Positions 16,306 through 26,317 of a stretch of 64,000 nucleotides of DNA are shown in pieces. Every line of letters starts with the position of its first letter. Within the stretch, counting starts at the first letter, position 1. The stretch is from positions 124,001 through 188,000 of the forward strand of contig NZ_CP031013.1 of assembly GCF_003711205.1 (NCBI RefSeq), given 5' to 3'. Source of the DNA: Polaromonas sp. SP1. GTDB taxonomy: Bacteria; Pseudomonadota; Gammaproteobacteria; Burkholderiales; Burkholderiaceae_C. The notes beneath the pieces were generated by a model that was not told the origin of the DNA, searched no databases, and was given only the letters and a program-made list of their open reading frames with translations. Made by a program: the position numbers and the translations under genes.

Positions 16306-16641
16306 TCAATCGCGGCGGCGCGGGCCTTTGGTGACGTGCTGCTTGCCGACCACACGGCGCATCAGCCGCAGCAACGCCAGGGCCACAAGGCCGCCGGCCA
16401 CCGCCAGGCCGAGGGAGCCCATGCTGAAAACCGTGTCGCTGGTCTTGCCGCCGCTGAGGACAGAGGCGACGAGGTCGCCGCCGATAAAGGCGCCGAACAT
16501 GCCGACGCCCACGTTTTCGATCATGAGGATTTTTTCGCGGGTGCCCGCGAGCAGGCAGGCGGCCCCGCCGAGGAGGGCGCCCACCACACACCAGATATAC
16601 GGGTTGATGCCGTTCTCCTTGAAGACTATGTTCTGCCCCAT
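16306..16641 (-). CDS. Small membrane protein, transglycosylase-associated (GlsB/YeaQ)-like
   Basis: 111-residue protein with three Gly/Ala-rich hydrophobic helices (IWCVVGALLGGAACLLAG; NVGVGMFGAFIGGDLVASVL; GSLGLAVAGGLVALALL) and a basic tail. The helix pattern, notably GVGMFGAFIGG, resembles GlsB/YeaQ/YmgE stress-type membrane proteins, though not as a full match. Function unknown. Confidence 0.6.
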   Translation of the reverse strand: MGQNIVFKENGINPYIWCVVGALLGGAACLLAGTREKILMIENVGVGMFGAFIGGDLVASVLSGGKTSDTVFSMGSLGLAVAGGLVALALLRLMRRVVGKQHVTKGPRRRD

Positions 16642-16689
16642 GGTGACAGCTTTACGGCCCGCGCAGTGGACATACTTTCGGCAAGGTCT

Positions 16690-17589
16690 TTAATCCGGCT
16701 TCGGCGGTGAAGGCGCGATGGCCCGCACCGCGTCGACAAACGCGTCCAGCGCCTGGTGGTCGCGCGCGGTTTTCCACAGGCAATGCGTGTCGTAGGGTGT
16801 GGTGCCGGCATCCAGCGGCACAAATGCCGCGCCCGCCATGGCCGACTGCCGCAGCGCCGCCGGCACCAGCGCCACGCCCATGCCTTGCGACACCAGCGAC
16901 ACCACGCTCAGCCAATGCCGCAGTTCGTAACGGATCTCCGGGTAAAAGCCGGCTTCGGTGCAGATCGCCAGGATGCGGTCGTGGTAGTCGGGCGAGACCG
17001 CGCGCGACACCACCGCAAAAGGCTCGCCCTGCAGGGCCGACAGCGAGAGTGACCGCTTGCGCGCCAGCGCATGGCCCGCCGGCAGGCAGCAGACAAAGGC
17101 CTGGCTGGAAACGAGGATTTGCGAGAGCTCGGGCGGCACGCGTGTGGTGTGCACAAAGCCGAGGTCCAGCCGGTCGTGCGCCAGCTCGATCAACTGCTCG
17201 CTGGAGCTGAGCTCTTTTAATGTGAGGCGCAGCAGCGGGTGCTGGGCCTGAAAGCGCTCCAGGATGTGCGGCAGGCCGCTGTACAGCATCGTCCCCGAAA
17301 AGCCGATGGCCAGGCTGCCGGCCATGCCCTGCCCCACGTCGCGCGCATGGCCTGCCGCCCGGGCGGCTTGCTCCAGCAGGGCACGCGCCGCCGGCACAAA
17401 GGCCTGGCCCGCAGCGGTGAGCTGCACCGACTTGCTGTTGCGGGTCAGCAGCCTGGCGCCGACGGACGCTTCAAGCTGCTGGATGTTCAGCGACAGCGGC
17501 GGCTGCGAAATCGACAGGCGCCGGGCCGCCCGGCCGAAGTGCAGCTCTTCAGCCAGGACGAGGAAATAACGAAGATGGCGGAATTCCAT
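16690..17589 (-). CDS. LysR family transcriptional regulator
   Basis: 299-residue regulator. N-terminal winged helix: MEFRHLRYFLVLAEELHFGR, AARRLSISQPPLSLNIQQLE, GARLLTRNSKSVQLTAAG. The rest is a periplasmic-binding-type effector domain. It is divergent from the glutaryl-CoA dehydrogenase gene, and a perfect dyad lies in the 152-base gap, so it most likely controls that gene (a GcdR role). The pattern is close to the CatM/BenM-like group responding to aromatic or dicarboxylic acids. Confidence 0.88.
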   Translation of the reverse strand: MEFRHLRYFLVLAEELHFGRAARRLSISQPPLSLNIQQLEASVGARLLTRNSKSVQLTAAGQAFVPAARALLEQAARAAGHARDVGQGMAGSLAIGFSGTMLYSGLPHILERFQAQHPLLRLTLKELSSSEQLIELAHDRLDLGFVHTTRVPPELSQILVSSQAFVCCLPAGHALARKRSLSLSALQGEPFAVVSRAVSPDYHDRILAICTEAGFYPEIRYELRHWLSVVSLVSQGMGVALVPAALRQSAMAGAAFVPLDAGTTPYDTHCLWKTARDHQALDAFVDAVRAIAPSPPKPD

Positions 17590-17613
17590 GAAACCCCCAT
17601 GAATATGTTTTTT

Positions 17614-17631
17614 ATATCGTTGAATCGATAT
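17614..17631. promoter_or_regulatory. LysR-type operator dyad
   Basis: ATATCG-ttgaat-CGATAT, a perfect 6+6+6 inverted repeat 25 bases before the LysR start and about 110 bases before the dehydrogenase. Its form (T-N11-A type, AT-rich) suits a LysR regulator. Confidence 0.55.
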
Positions 17632-17741
17632 TTGATATTAGACAACTATTCATGCTTGTCAAACAATCCTGCCACCACATGGCGCAGCGCAGCCCCCGGC
17701 CCGCGCCCCTACACTGCAACCCGGCCCCAAGGAGACACCGC

Positions 17742-18938
17742 ATGAAAACCCAATTCAACTGGCAAGACCCGTTTTTCTTCATGGACCAGCTGAGCGATGA
17801 CGAACGCGCCATCAGCGAAGCCGCCCACGCCTTTTGCCAGGAAAAGCTGCAGCCCCGCGTACTGATGGCCGCACGCCACGAGAAGTTCGACCGCGAGATC
17901 ATGAATGAGGCGGGCGCCATGGGTTTCCTCGGCTCCACGATTGAAGGCTACGGCTGCGCCGGCCTCAATTACGTGAGCTACGGCCTGGTGGCGCGTGAAG
18001 TCGAGCGCGTCGACAGCGGCTACCGCAGCGCCATCAGCGTGCAGAGCTCGCTGGTCATGCACCCCATCAACGCCTACGGCAGCGAAGCGCAAAAACAAAA
18101 ATACCTGCCCAAACTGGCCACCGGCGAATGGGTGGGCTGCTTCGGCCTGACCGAGCCCAACCACGGCTCCGACCCGGCCAGCATGCTGACGCGCGCCAAG
18201 CCGGTGGACGGCGGCTTCATCGTCAAGGGCGCCAAGATGTGGATCACCAACAGCCCGATCGCCGACGTGTTCATCGTCTGGGCCAAGCTGGAAGACCCCG
18301 ACGGCAAGGTCGGCGGCCAGGAAAGCATCCGCGGCTTTGTGCTCGAGAAAGGCATGAAGGGCCTTTCCGCCCCCAAGATCGAAGGCAAGATGAGCCTGCG
18401 CGCGTCGATCACCGGCGAGATCGTGATGGACGACGTGTTTGTGCCTGAAGCGAATTTGCTGCCCAACGTGAGCGGCCTGAAGGGCCCCTTCGGCTGCCTG
18501 AACAAGGCACGTTACGGCATCGCCTGGGGCGCGCTGGGTGCGGCTGAAGACTGCTGGTTCCGCGCCCGCCAATACACCATGGACCGCCAGCAGTTCGGCC
18601 GCCCGCTGGCGCAAAACCAGCTCATCCAGAAGAAGCTGGCCGACATGCAAACCGAAATCACGCTGGGCCTGCAGGGCTGCCTGCGCGTGGGCCGGCTGAT
18701 GGACGAAGACAAGTCGGTGCCGGAGATGATTTCGCTGATCAAACGCAACAGCTGCGGCAAGGCGCTGGACATCGCCCGCCTGGCGCGCGACATGCACGGC
18801 GGCAACGGCATCCATGACGAATACCACGTCATCCGCCACATGATCAACCTGGAAACCGTCAACACCTACGAAGGCACGCACGATGTGCACGCGCTCATCC
18901 TGGGCCGCGCGCAAACCGGGCTGCAGGCGTTCTATTGA
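17742..18938 (+). CDS. gcdH: Glutaryl-CoA dehydrogenase
   Basis: 398-residue FAD-dependent acyl-CoA dehydrogenase converting glutaryl-CoA to crotonyl-CoA in lysine, tryptophan and aromatic catabolism. It starts [20 protein letters not shown] and has [17 protein letters not shown] (FAD/substrate loop), [13 protein letters not shown] and the catalytic Glu in [12 protein letters not shown] (E377). These are typical of GcdH rather than other dehydrogenases. AAGGAG precedes the ATG at 17742; the longer upstream frame is in the control region. It is divergent from the LysR gene. Confidence 0.94.
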   Translation: MKTQFNWQDPFFFMDQLSDDERAISEAAHAFCQEKLQPRVLMAARHEKFDREIMNEAGAMGFLGSTIEGYGCAGLNYVSYGLVAREVERVDSGYRSAISVQSSLVMHPINAYGSEAQKQKYLPKLATGEWVGCFGLTEPNHGSDPASMLTRAKPVDGGFIVKGAKMWITNSPIADVFIVWAKLEDPDGKVGGQESIRGFVLEKGMKGLSAPKIEGKMSLRASITGEIVMDDVFVPEANLLPNVSGLKGPFGCLNKARYGIAWGALGAAEDCWFRARQYTMDRQQFGRPLAQNQLIQKKLADMQTEITLGLQGCLRVGRLMDEDKSVPEMISLIKRNSCGKALDIARLARDMHGGNGIHDEYHVIRHMINLETVNTYEGTHDVHALILGRAQTGLQAFY

Positions 18939-18950
18939 TGGTTTGATGAT

Positions 18951-19009
18951 CAAATCGGGTCCTAGCCCAGGTAGCCATTAGACTATTAGCTATATTTTTA
19001 ATAGCAGAT
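18951..19009 (+). repeat. Palindromic element, intergenic copy B
   Basis: cGGGTcctAGCCCa, 22 bases, then AGCTATatttttaATAGC (18988-19005). It ends 30 bases before the YdcF-like start codon. Confidence 0.7.
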
Positions 19010-19038
19010 AAAGCAAGCAGGACTTGCAGGGGCAACCG

Positions 19039-19815
19039 ATGGAGCTTGGCGCACTCAAACCGATCTTGACCAGCCTGGCCATGCCGCCGGTTTCTCTGCT
19101 GGCGCTGGCCTTGCTGGGGCTGGTACTGGCCTGGCGCAACCACAAAAAAACCGGGCTGACGCTGGCCACCACCGCCGTGCTGCTGCTGGCGCTGTTCAGC
19201 AGCTACGGCGCATCAGCCTGGCTGGCGCACAACCTTCTGCCCCAGTTTGCCCCCCTCGACGTTGCCAGCCTCAAGGCGCGCCGGGTGCAGGCCATCGTTA
19301 TCCTCGGCGGCGATGTGCTGCCCGAGGCGCCCGAGTACGGCAGCAGCCAACCCAATGGCGCCACCGCCGCGCGGCTGCGCTACGGCGCCTGGCTGGCGCG
19401 GCAGTCGGGCCTGCCGCTGGCCTTCAGCGGCGGGGTGAGCTGGGCGGCCAACAGCGCAGAAAGGGTGTCGGAGGCCGAGGTGGCCGCCCGCGTGATACAG
19501 CAGGACTACGGCATGACGCTGCGCTGGAACGAAGCCGAGTCGCGCGACACCGCCGGCAATGCGCGCCTGCTGGCGCCGCTGCTGCAACAAAGCGGCGTTC
19601 AGCGTATCGCGCTGGTGACCCACGCCTGGCACATGCCGCGCGCGGCCGCCGCCTTTGAGCAAGCCGGCCTCGCCGTGACGCCCGCACCCATGGGCTATGT
19701 GCTGCCGGCCTCCGGCTTTCTGGCCTGGCTGCCTTCCGCCGGCGGTCTGCAGACCTCGAGCCTGGTGCTGAAGGAATGTCTGGCGCTGGCGCTCCGCCGG
19801 TTCATGGTGGTTTGA
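19039..19815 (+). CDS. YdcF/ElyC-like DUF218 membrane protein
   Basis: 258-residue protein with two N-terminal helices (MPPVSLLALALLGLVLAW and TTAVLLLALFSSYGASAW) and a periplasmic DUF218 domain. Family marks: AIVILGGDV, AARLRYGAWLARQSGLPLA, SGGVS, ESRDTAGNARL, IALVTHAWHMPRA. The ElyC/SanA group affects cell-envelope integrity and undecaprenyl-phosphate use; a precise role is not known. Start is the ATG at 19039 after caggggc. Confidence 0.85.
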   Translation: MELGALKPILTSLAMPPVSLLALALLGLVLAWRNHKKTGLTLATTAVLLLALFSSYGASAWLAHNLLPQFAPLDVASLKARRVQAIVILGGDVLPEAPEYGSSQPNGATAARLRYGAWLARQSGLPLAFSGGVSWAANSAERVSEAEVAARVIQQDYGMTLRWNEAESRDTAGNARLLAPLLQQSGVQRIALVTHAWHMPRAAAAFEQAGLAVTPAPMGYVLPASGFLAWLPSAGGLQTSSLVLKECLALALRRFMVV

Positions 19816-19903
19816 CTTCAGCCGCCGGGCGCCCGGCTTTACCGTGGGTTTACCTTTTACGCTGCGGCGCCCCTCCGGTGCGGTGTAGCCTACGGGGTTT
19901 GTG

Positions 19904-19952
19904 TTGACGGTCGCAAAGTAAGCAGATATATTACTAACCAGTCAGTCAGTAA
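19904..19952 (+). promoter_or_regulatory. Promoter and TetR operator of the RND efflux operon
   Basis: TTGACG (19904-19909), 17 bases, TATATT (19927-19932). Overlapping the -10 and running to the start codon is ttactaaccagtcagtcagt followed by aa, with TTACT/AGTAA inverted ends and tandem AGTC repeats. The placement suits autorepression by the TetR protein encoded next. Confidence 0.7.
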
Positions 19953-19954
19953 CT

Positions 19955-20653
19955 ATGTCACTTTCCAAACTCTTTTGCGACAAAACCTCCGGCGTCGCCG
20001 CCAAGCGCGAACGGCGCAAGGAAGCACGACCCGGCGAGCTGCTGGACGCCGCGCTCGACCTGTTCGTCGAAAAAGGCTTTGCCGCCACCCGGGCTGAAGA
20101 AGTCGCCGCCCGCGCCGGCGTCTCCAAAGGAACGCTTTTTCTCTACTTCCAGAGCAAGGAAGAGCTGTTCAAGGCCGTCGTGCGTGAAAACATCTCCGGC
20201 CGCTTCACCGAATGGCGCGCAGAGCTCGACGTCTTCGAAGGCAGCACCCCCGAATTGCTGGCCTACTGCATGCACAGCTGGTGGGAGCGGGTGGGCCTGA
20301 CGCGCGCCTCGGGCCTGACCAAGCTGATGATGAGCGAGGCCAAGAACTTCCCCGACATCGCCGCCTTCTACCAACAGGAAGTCATCATGCCCGGCCACGG
20401 CCTGATTCGCGACATCCTGCAGCGCGGCGTGGACCGCGGCGAGTTCGGCCCCATGGACCTGGACTACGCCGTCTACCTTGTGGTCGCGCCCATGATCTTC
20501 CTGATCCTGTCGCGGCACACCGCCGGCATTTGTATCAGCAGCGACACCACTCTGGACCCGAAAAAGTACATCGACTTCCAGGTGCAAACCATCCTGGGCG
20601 GCATTTCCGCCCCGGCGGCCACAGCCCCTGCAACCCGGAAAGCCGCCGCATGA
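19955..20653 (+). CDS. TetR family repressor of the efflux operon
   Basis: 232-residue repressor. The helix-turn-helix is [20 protein letters not shown] to [19 protein letters not shown], typical of AcrR-like TetR proteins; the ligand domain follows. Its TGA overlaps the ATG of the membrane-fusion protein (ATGA), so repressor and pump are one transcript. The start codon sits inside the promoter/operator block, giving a nearly leaderless message. Confidence 0.92.
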   Translation: MSLSKLFCDKTSGVAAKRERRKEARPGELLDAALDLFVEKGFAATRAEEVAARAGVSKGTLFLYFQSKEELFKAVVRENISGRFTEWRAELDVFEGSTPELLAYCMHSWWERVGLTRASGLTKLMMSEAKNFPDIAAFYQQEVIMPGHGLIRDILQRGVDRGEFGPMDLDYAVYLVVAPMIFLILSRHTAGICISSDTTLDPKKYIDFQVQTILGGISAPAATAPATRKAAA

Positions 20654-21864
20654 AGCGCTGGGTCAAGTGGGCGGTCGCCCTTGTCATCGTGCTGCTCATC
20701 GCGGGCGGTGTGCTGCGGGCGCTGTCCGCACGCAAGGCCCAGCAGCAGGCGCTGGCCGCCAGCAGCGCCGCGCCCGACATGGGCCTGGTCGAGCTGGCCG
20801 CCACCGACGTCGTCAAGGCCCAGGTGCGTGAGGTCGTCCAGGGCCTGCCGGTGTCGGGCTCGCTCAAGGCAGTCAACTCCGCCCTTATCAAGGCCCGTGT
20901 GGCCGGCGAACTGCAGGGGCTCACCGTGCGCGAAGGCGACGTGGTCAAGGCCGGCCAGGTGATCGCGCGCATCGATGCGGCCGAATACCAGTCGCGCGTG
21001 CGCCAGGCCAGGGAGCAGGCCGAGTCCGCCAAGGCGCAGGTCGACGTGGTGCAGCGCCAGTACGACAACAACAAGGCGCTGGTCGACCAGGGCTTTATTT
21101 CCAAAACCGCGCTGGACACGTCGCTGGCCAACCTCAACGCCGCGCAGTCCACCTACAAAGCCGCGCTGGCCGCCACCGATGTTGCCGCCAAGTCGGTGGA
21201 CGACACCATCCTGAAAGCCCCGATCTCCGGCCAGGTGTCGCAGCGCCTGGCGCAGCCGGGCGAGCGCGTTGGCATAGACACCAAGATTGTGGAAATCGTC
21301 GACCTCAGCCGGCTGGAACTGGAAGCCACCCTGAGCGCCAGCGACTCCATGGACGTGCGCGTCGGCCAAAGCGCCAGCCTGAAAATTGAAGGCAGCCGCA
21401 AGCAGGTGAACGCCGTCGTGGCGCGCATCAACCCCAGCGCGCAGGCCGGCAGCCGCAGCGTGCTGGCTTACCTCACGATCGACAACCCGGGTGTTAGCGG
21501 AACGACGGGCGAAGGCAGCGCCCCACCCTTGCGCCAGGGCTTGTTCGCCCAAGGCACGCTGGGCACAGCGCAGGCTTCGCTGCTGTCGGTGCCCGTCAGC
21601 GCCGTGCGCACCGACAAACCCACGCCCTACCTGCAGGCCGTTGAAAACGGTGTGGTGGTGCACAAGTCTGTCGAGCTGGGCGCGCGCGGCAACGCCGGCG
21701 GAGATGAAGTCGTCGCGGTGAAGGGGCTGGCCGACGGCGCCCTGGTGGTGCGCGGCGAAATCGGCGCGCTGCGCGAGGGCACCAAGGTGCGGTTCACGCA
21801 GCAGGCGCCTGCTGCCGCTGCCCCCGGCCCCGCAGCCAGCGCGGCCGCCAAACCCGCACCCTGA
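20650..21864 (+). CDS. RND efflux periplasmic adaptor subunit
   Basis: 404-residue membrane-fusion protein. One N-terminal membrane helix ([18 protein letters not shown]), then a lipoyl half ([39 protein letters not shown]), an alpha-hairpin (residues about 115-175), the second lipoyl half ([25 protein letters not shown]) and a beta-barrel domain, ending in an Ala/Pro-rich tail. It links the RND pump to the outer-membrane channel. ATGA overlap with tetR and 13 bases to the pump gene. Confidence 0.93.
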   Translation: MKRWVKWAVALVIVLLIAGGVLRALSARKAQQQALAASSAAPDMGLVELAATDVVKAQVREVVQGLPVSGSLKAVNSALIKARVAGELQGLTVREGDVVKAGQVIARIDAAEYQSRVRQAREQAESAKAQVDVVQRQYDNNKALVDQGFISKTALDTSLANLNAAQSTYKAALAATDVAAKSVDDTILKAPISGQVSQRLAQPGERVGIDTKIVEIVDLSRLELEATLSASDSMDVRVGQSASLKIEGSRKQVNAVVARINPSAQAGSRSVLAYLTIDNPGVSGTTGEGSAPPLRQGLFAQGTLGTAQASLLSVPVSAVRTDKPTPYLQAVENGVVVHKSVELGARGNAGGDEVVAVKGLADGALVVRGEIGALREGTKVRFTQQAPAAAAPGPAASAAAKPAP

Positions 21865-21877
21865 AGGCCAGTGACGC

Positions 21878-24800
21878 ATGTGGTTCACGCAGGTCAGCCT
21901 CAGGAATCCCGTGTTCGCCACCATGGTCATGCTGGCCATCGTGGTGCTGGGCCTGTTCTCTTACCAGCGCATGCAGGTCGACCAGTTTCCCAACATCGAC
22001 TTCCCGGTGGTGGTCATCACCGCCGAATACCCGGGCGCCTCGCCCGAGATCGTTGAAAGCGAAGTCACCAAGAAAATTGAAGAAGGCGTCAACTCGATTG
22101 CCGGCATCAACGCGCTGACCTCGCGCAGCTACGAAGGCCAGTCCGTCGTCATCATGGAGTTCCAGCTCTATATCGACGGGCGCCGCGCCGCGGAAGACGT
22201 GCGCGAAAAAATCGCCGCCATCCGGCCCAGCTTTCGCGATGAGGTGAAAGAACCGCGCGTGCTGCGCTTTGACCCGGCCAGCCGCGCCATCTGGTCCGTT
22301 GCCGTGTTGCCGGATTCCAGCAAAGGCGGCAACGCACTGACAGCCGTCGAGCTGACCAACTGGGCCGACCAGGTGCTGAAAAAGCGCCTGGAAAACGTGC
22401 GCGGCGCCGGCTCCGTCACGCTGGTGGGCGGCACCAAACGCGAGATCAATGTCTACCTGAACCCGCAGGCCATGGAGTCGCTGGGCATCACGGCCGACCA
22501 GGTGGTCAACGCGGTGCGCAATGAAAACCAGGACCTGCCGGTAGGGGCCATCCGCTCGCTGCAGCAGGAGCGTGTCGTCAAGATCGACGCGCGCATGAAG
22601 CGGCCCGAAGACTTCGGCAAGATCATCGTGGCGCGCAAGGGCGCGGCGCCCATCACCGTGGACCAGGTCGCACGCATCGCGGACGGCGCGCAGGAAATCG
22701 ACAGCCTGGCGCTTTACAACGGCCAGCGCACGCTGCTGCTGTCGGTGCAAAAAGCGCAAGACGAAAACACCATTGCCGTGGTTGACGGCCTCAACCAGGC
22801 CATCAAGGACATCCAGCCGCAGCTGCCGCCCGGCGCCCGGCTGGAGCTCATCACCGACGGCTCACGGCCCATCCGCGTGGCGGTCGAGAACGTGCGCCGC
22901 ACGCTGATTGAAGGCGCGCTGCTGACGGTGCTGATCGTCTTCCTGTTCCTCAATTCCTGGCGCTCCACCGTCATCACCGGGCTGACGCTGCCGATCTCCA
23001 TCATCGGCACCTTCCTGTTCATGAACCTCTTCGGCTTCACCATCAACATGATCACGCTGATGGCGCTGTCGCTGTGCGTGGGCCTGCTGATCGACGACGC
23101 CATCGTGGTGCGCGAGAACATCGTGCGCCATGTGCAGATGGGCAAAGCGCCCTACCAGGCCTCGCTGGACGGCACGCAGGAAATCGGCCTGGCGGTTCTG
23201 GCCACCACCTTTTCCATCGTGGCGGTGTTCCTGCCCATCGGCTTCATGGGCGGCATCATCGGCAAGTTCTTCCACGAGTTCGGCGTGACCATCGTGGCCG
23301 CCGTGCTGATCTCGATGTTTGTCAGCTTCACGCTGGACCCGATGCTCTCCAGCATCTGGCACGACCCGGCGATTGAAGACCATGGCAAGCGCGGCGCGCC
23401 CGTCACCTTCTACGACAAAACCATAGGCCGCGTCACCGGCTGGTTTGACCACGCCACCGATTCGCTGAGCGACAGCTACCAGGGCATCCTGCGCTGGTCG
23501 CTGGGCCACAAGCTGGCCACGCTGGCATTGGCGGTCGTCATCTTTGTCACCAGCCTCTTCATGGTGCCGCTGCTGGGCACCGAGTTTGTGCCCAAGGCCG
23601 ACTTCTCCGAAACCTCGCTGAACTTCTACACGCCCGTAGGTTCCTCGCTCGAAACCACAGAGGCCAAGGCCCGCCAGGTCGAGGCGATCATCCGCGAATT
23701 CCCGGAAGTGAAGTACACGCTGGCCACCCTCAACACCGGCAACGCCCAGGGCAAGATGTACGCCAGCATCTACGTGCGCATGGTGGACCGCAAGGCGCGC
23801 ACGCGCAGCGTCGACGAGATGTCGGGCGTGCTGCGCGAACGCCTCAAGCAGGTGCCGGGCATCACGGTGACGCACGTCGGCCTGCTCGATGCCGTGGGCG
23901 GCAACAAACAGGTGGAGTTCTCGCTGCAGGGGCCGGACCTGAAAGAGCTGGAGCGCCTCACCCGCTCCATCAACGACAAAATCCGCGGCATTCCCGGCCT
24001 GGTGGACCTGGACTCCAGCGTCAAGGCCGACAAGCCGGTGATTGAAGTCGATGTGCGGCGCGACGCGGCGTCCGACCTGGGCCTGTCGGTCTCGCAGATC
24101 GCCGCATCGCTGCGCACCCTGGTGGCGGGGCAGACGGTGGGCAACTGGCGCGCCCCTGACGACCAGACCTATGACGTGAACGTGCGCCTGGCGCCCGGCG
24201 CACGCAACGCGCCGCAAGACCTTGAACGCCTGCCCTTTGTGAGCAGCACCATGGGCAGCAACGCCGACGGCTCGGCGCGCATCGTGCGGCTCAACCAGGT
24301 GGCCACGGTGAAAGAGTCGACCGGGCCCAACCAGATCAACCGGCGCGACATGGCGCGTGAAGTCGCCATCAACGCCAACGTCTACAACCGTTCGGCCGGC
24401 GAGGTCTCCAACGACATCAAGGCCGCGCTGCAGGACTTCAACTTCCCGCCGGGCTACCGCTACCAGTTCAGCGGCTCCACCAAAAACATGGCCGAGTCCT
24501 TCGGCTACGCCGTGTCGGCGCTGGTGATGGCGATTTTGTTCATTTACATGATCCTGGCCAGCCAGTTCAAGAGCTTTTTGCAGCCCCTGGCGCTGATGAC
24601 CTCGCTGCCGCTGACGCTCATCGGCGTGGTGCTGGCGCTGCTGCTGTTCCGCTCCACGCTGTCGATGTTCTCCATCATCGGCGTGGTGATGCTGATGGGC
24701 CTGGTCACCAAAAACGCCATCCTGCTGGTCGATTTCGCCATCCGCATGCGCGCCGACCAGGTCGATGTCGACGGCAACCGCGTGCCGGGCATGGCGCGCG

Positions 24801-25093
24801 GCGAAGCCCTGCTGTATGCCGCCAAAGTCCGGCTGCGCCCCATCCTGATGACCACGCTGGCGATGATTTTCGGCATGGTGCCGCTGGCTTTTGCCCTGAC
24901 GGAGGGATCCGAGCAGCGCGCCCCCATGGGCCAGGCTGTGATCGGCGGCGTCATCACCTCGTCGCTGCTGACGCTGGTGGTGGTGCCCGTGACCTATTGC
25001 TACATGGACGACCTGGCCCAGTGGTTCAAGCGCAAATTCGGGCCCAAAACAGGGGCTGGCGCCCACCCCGCGCCGGTCATGGACGGTCGCTAA
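21878..25093 (+). CDS. RND multidrug efflux transporter (HAE1 type)
   Basis: 1071-residue proton-driven inner-membrane pump with the usual two repeats of six helices and two large periplasmic loops. It begins [20 protein letters not shown] and has the proton-relay acids in [13 protein letters not shown] (D406, D407), the position of the AcrB aspartates, plus [16 protein letters not shown] in the second half. Length and motifs place it with hydrophobic/amphiphilic efflux rather than heavy-metal export. Exported drug unknown. Confidence 0.95.
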   Translation: MWFTQVSLRNPVFATMVMLAIVVLGLFSYQRMQVDQFPNIDFPVVVITAEYPGASPEIVESEVTKKIEEGVNSIAGINALTSRSYEGQSVVIMEFQLYIDGRRAAEDVREKIAAIRPSFRDEVKEPRVLRFDPASRAIWSVAVLPDSSKGGNALTAVELTNWADQVLKKRLENVRGAGSVTLVGGTKREINVYLNPQAMESLGITADQVVNAVRNENQDLPVGAIRSLQQERVVKIDARMKRPEDFGKIIVARKGAAPITVDQVARIADGAQEIDSLALYNGQRTLLLSVQKAQDENTIAVVDGLNQAIKDIQPQLPPGARLELITDGSRPIRVAVENVRRTLIEGALLTVLIVFLFLNSWRSTVITGLTLPISIIGTFLFMNLFGFTINMITLMALSLCVGLLIDDAIVVRENIVRHVQMGKAPYQASLDGTQEIGLAVLATTFSIVAVFLPIGFMGGIIGKFFHEFGVTIVAAVLISMFVSFTLDPMLSSIWHDPAIEDHGKRGAPVTFYDKTIGRVTGWFDHATDSLSDSYQGILRWSLGHKLATLALAVVIFVTSLFMVPLLGTEFVPKADFSETSLNFYTPVGSSLETTEAKARQVEAIIREFPEVKYTLATLNTGNAQGKMYASIYVRMVDRKARTRSVDEMSGVLRERLKQVPGITVTHVGLLDAVGGNKQVEFSLQGPDLKELERLTRSINDKIRGIPGLVDLDSSVKADKPVIEVDVRRDAASDLGLSVSQIAASLRTLVAGQTVGNWRAPDDQTYDVNVRLAPGARNAPQDLERLPFVSSTMGSNADGSARIVRLNQVATVKESTGPNQINRRDMAREVAINANVYNRSAGEVSNDIKAALQDFNFPPGYRYQFSGSTKNMAESFGYAVSALVMAILFIYMILASQFKSFLQPLALMTSLPLTLIGVVLALLLFRSTLSMFSIIGVVMLMGLVTKNAILLVDFAIRMRADQVDVDGNRVPGMARGEALLYAAKVRLRPILMTTLAMIFGMVPLAFALTEGSEQRAPMGQAVIGGVITSSLLTLVVVPVTYCYMDDLAQWFKRKFGPKTGAGAHPAPVMDGR

Positions 25094-25167
25094 AATCAAA
25101 GGTTTATCTCGTGAACACCCACTTCACCCCCGTTTCTTCCTTTATTTCGCCAACCCACAGGTCCGCC

Positions 25168-25851
25168 ATGAACTACGAACAAGCCCGTTTCAACATGATT
25201 GAGCAGCAAATCCGCCCCTGGGAAGTGCTGGACAACCAGGTCCTTTCCCTGCTCGCCGTGGTCAAGCGCGAAGATTTCGTGCCGCCGGCCCACAAGGCGC
25301 TGGCCTTTGTCGACATGGAAGTCCCGCTGGGCGCCGGCCCGGGCCAGTGCATGCTGGCGCCCAAGGTCGAAGCCCGCATCCTGCAGGAGCTGGCCGTGCA
25401 AAAGCACGAAAAGGTGCTCGAAATCGGCGCCGGCTCCGGCTACATGGCCGCGCTGCTGGCGCACCGCGCGCAACAGATCATCACGCTGGAGATCGACCCC
25501 TCGCTGGCGCAGACCGCACGCGACAACCTGCAAAAAGCCGGCCTCTACAACGCCGAAGTGCGCACCGGCGACGGCGCGGCCAACCTGGCCAAGGCGGTGT
25601 CCGCCAACGACCCGCTGCAAGGCCCCTTCGATGTGATCGTGCTGAGCGGCTCGGTGGCCGAAGTACCGGCCTCGCTGCTGGCGATGCTGAAGGTCGGCGG
25701 CCGCCTGAGCGCCATCGTGGGTTTTGAGCCGGTGATGCGCGCCACCCTGATCACCCGCGTGGCCGAAGACGCCTGGCGCACCACCCAGGCCTGGGACACC
25801 GTCGCCCCGCGCCTTTTGAATTTCCCAGAGCCTTCGGCCTTCAGCTTTTAA
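25168..25851 (+). CDS. Protein-L-isoaspartate O-methyltransferase-like protein
   Basis: 227-residue SAM-dependent methyltransferase of the Pcm family (repair of L-isoaspartyl residues). It starts MNYEQARFNMIEQQIRPWEV, typical of the shorter Pcm-like branch that lies beside efflux and tolC genes. SAM motif I is VLEIGAGSGYMAALLA. The usual TDG substrate motif of true Pcm is not obvious. Its presence between pump and outer-membrane channel genes is conserved in related genomes as I recall. Confidence 0.82.
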   Translation: MNYEQARFNMIEQQIRPWEVLDNQVLSLLAVVKREDFVPPAHKALAFVDMEVPLGAGPGQCMLAPKVEARILQELAVQKHEKVLEIGAGSGYMAALLAHRAQQIITLEIDPSLAQTARDNLQKAGLYNAEVRTGDGAANLAKAVSANDPLQGPFDVIVLSGSVAEVPASLLAMLKVGGRLSAIVGFEPVMRATLITRVAEDAWRTTQAWDTVAPRLLNFPEPSAFSF

Positions 25852-25892
25852 GCCTTGAAACCTTTGCCCAAGCCACAGCAGGAAAGCCGACC

Positions 25893-26252
25893 ATGATTGC
25901 CCAACTCAGCCCCATCGACTTCGCGGCCTGGCGCGACAACGCCGGCGCCGGCGCGGATGCCCTGCCCGTCGTGCTGGATGTGCGCGAGCCCTGGGAGCTG
26001 CAGACCGCCTCGGTGAAAGAAGACGGCTTCAAGCTGGTCCATATCCCGATGCGCGAGATCCCCGCACGCCTGGCCGAGCTGCAAGAGGCCAGCGCCGGCC
26101 AGCCCATCGCCTGCCTGTGCCACCACGGCATGCGCAGCCTGCAGGTGGCCAACTATTTGATCCAGAGCGGCGAGTTCCCGGAAGTCGTCAACCTGCACGG
26201 CGGCATTGACGCCTGGTCGCAGCAGGTCGACCGCTCGGTGCCGCTTTACTGA
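25893..26252 (+). CDS. Single-domain rhodanese-like sulfurtransferase
   Basis: 119-residue rhodanese domain. LPVVLDVREPWE is the N-terminal block, and the active loop CLCHHGMRS has the catalytic Cys at C76 (CxxGxR-type loop). It would pass a sulfane sulfur, but its acceptor is unknown. It lies 41 bases after the pcm-like gene and 65 before the TolC-like gene, all on one strand. Confidence 0.88.
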   Translation: MIAQLSPIDFAAWRDNAGAGADALPVVLDVREPWELQTASVKEDGFKLVHIPMREIPARLAELQEASAGQPIACLCHHGMRSLQVANYLIQSGEFPEVVNLHGGIDAWSQQVDRSVPLY

Positions 26253-26317
26253 CACCCCGTTTTTTAAAAGTTTTGATTTCCAGTTTTCAGCCGACCCTTC
26301 ATTTCTTCAGGACTCTT

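Noticed and set aside
17709..18953. 414-codon minus-strand frame over gcdH
   Set aside because: Antisense to a full-length, motif-complete dehydrogenase; no start context or family features.
22862..25099. 745-codon open frame on the minus strand, antisense to the RND pump gene
   Set aside because: High-GC shadow frame: rich in His, Gln, Arg and Gly, no domain, and lies wholly over a canonical pump gene.
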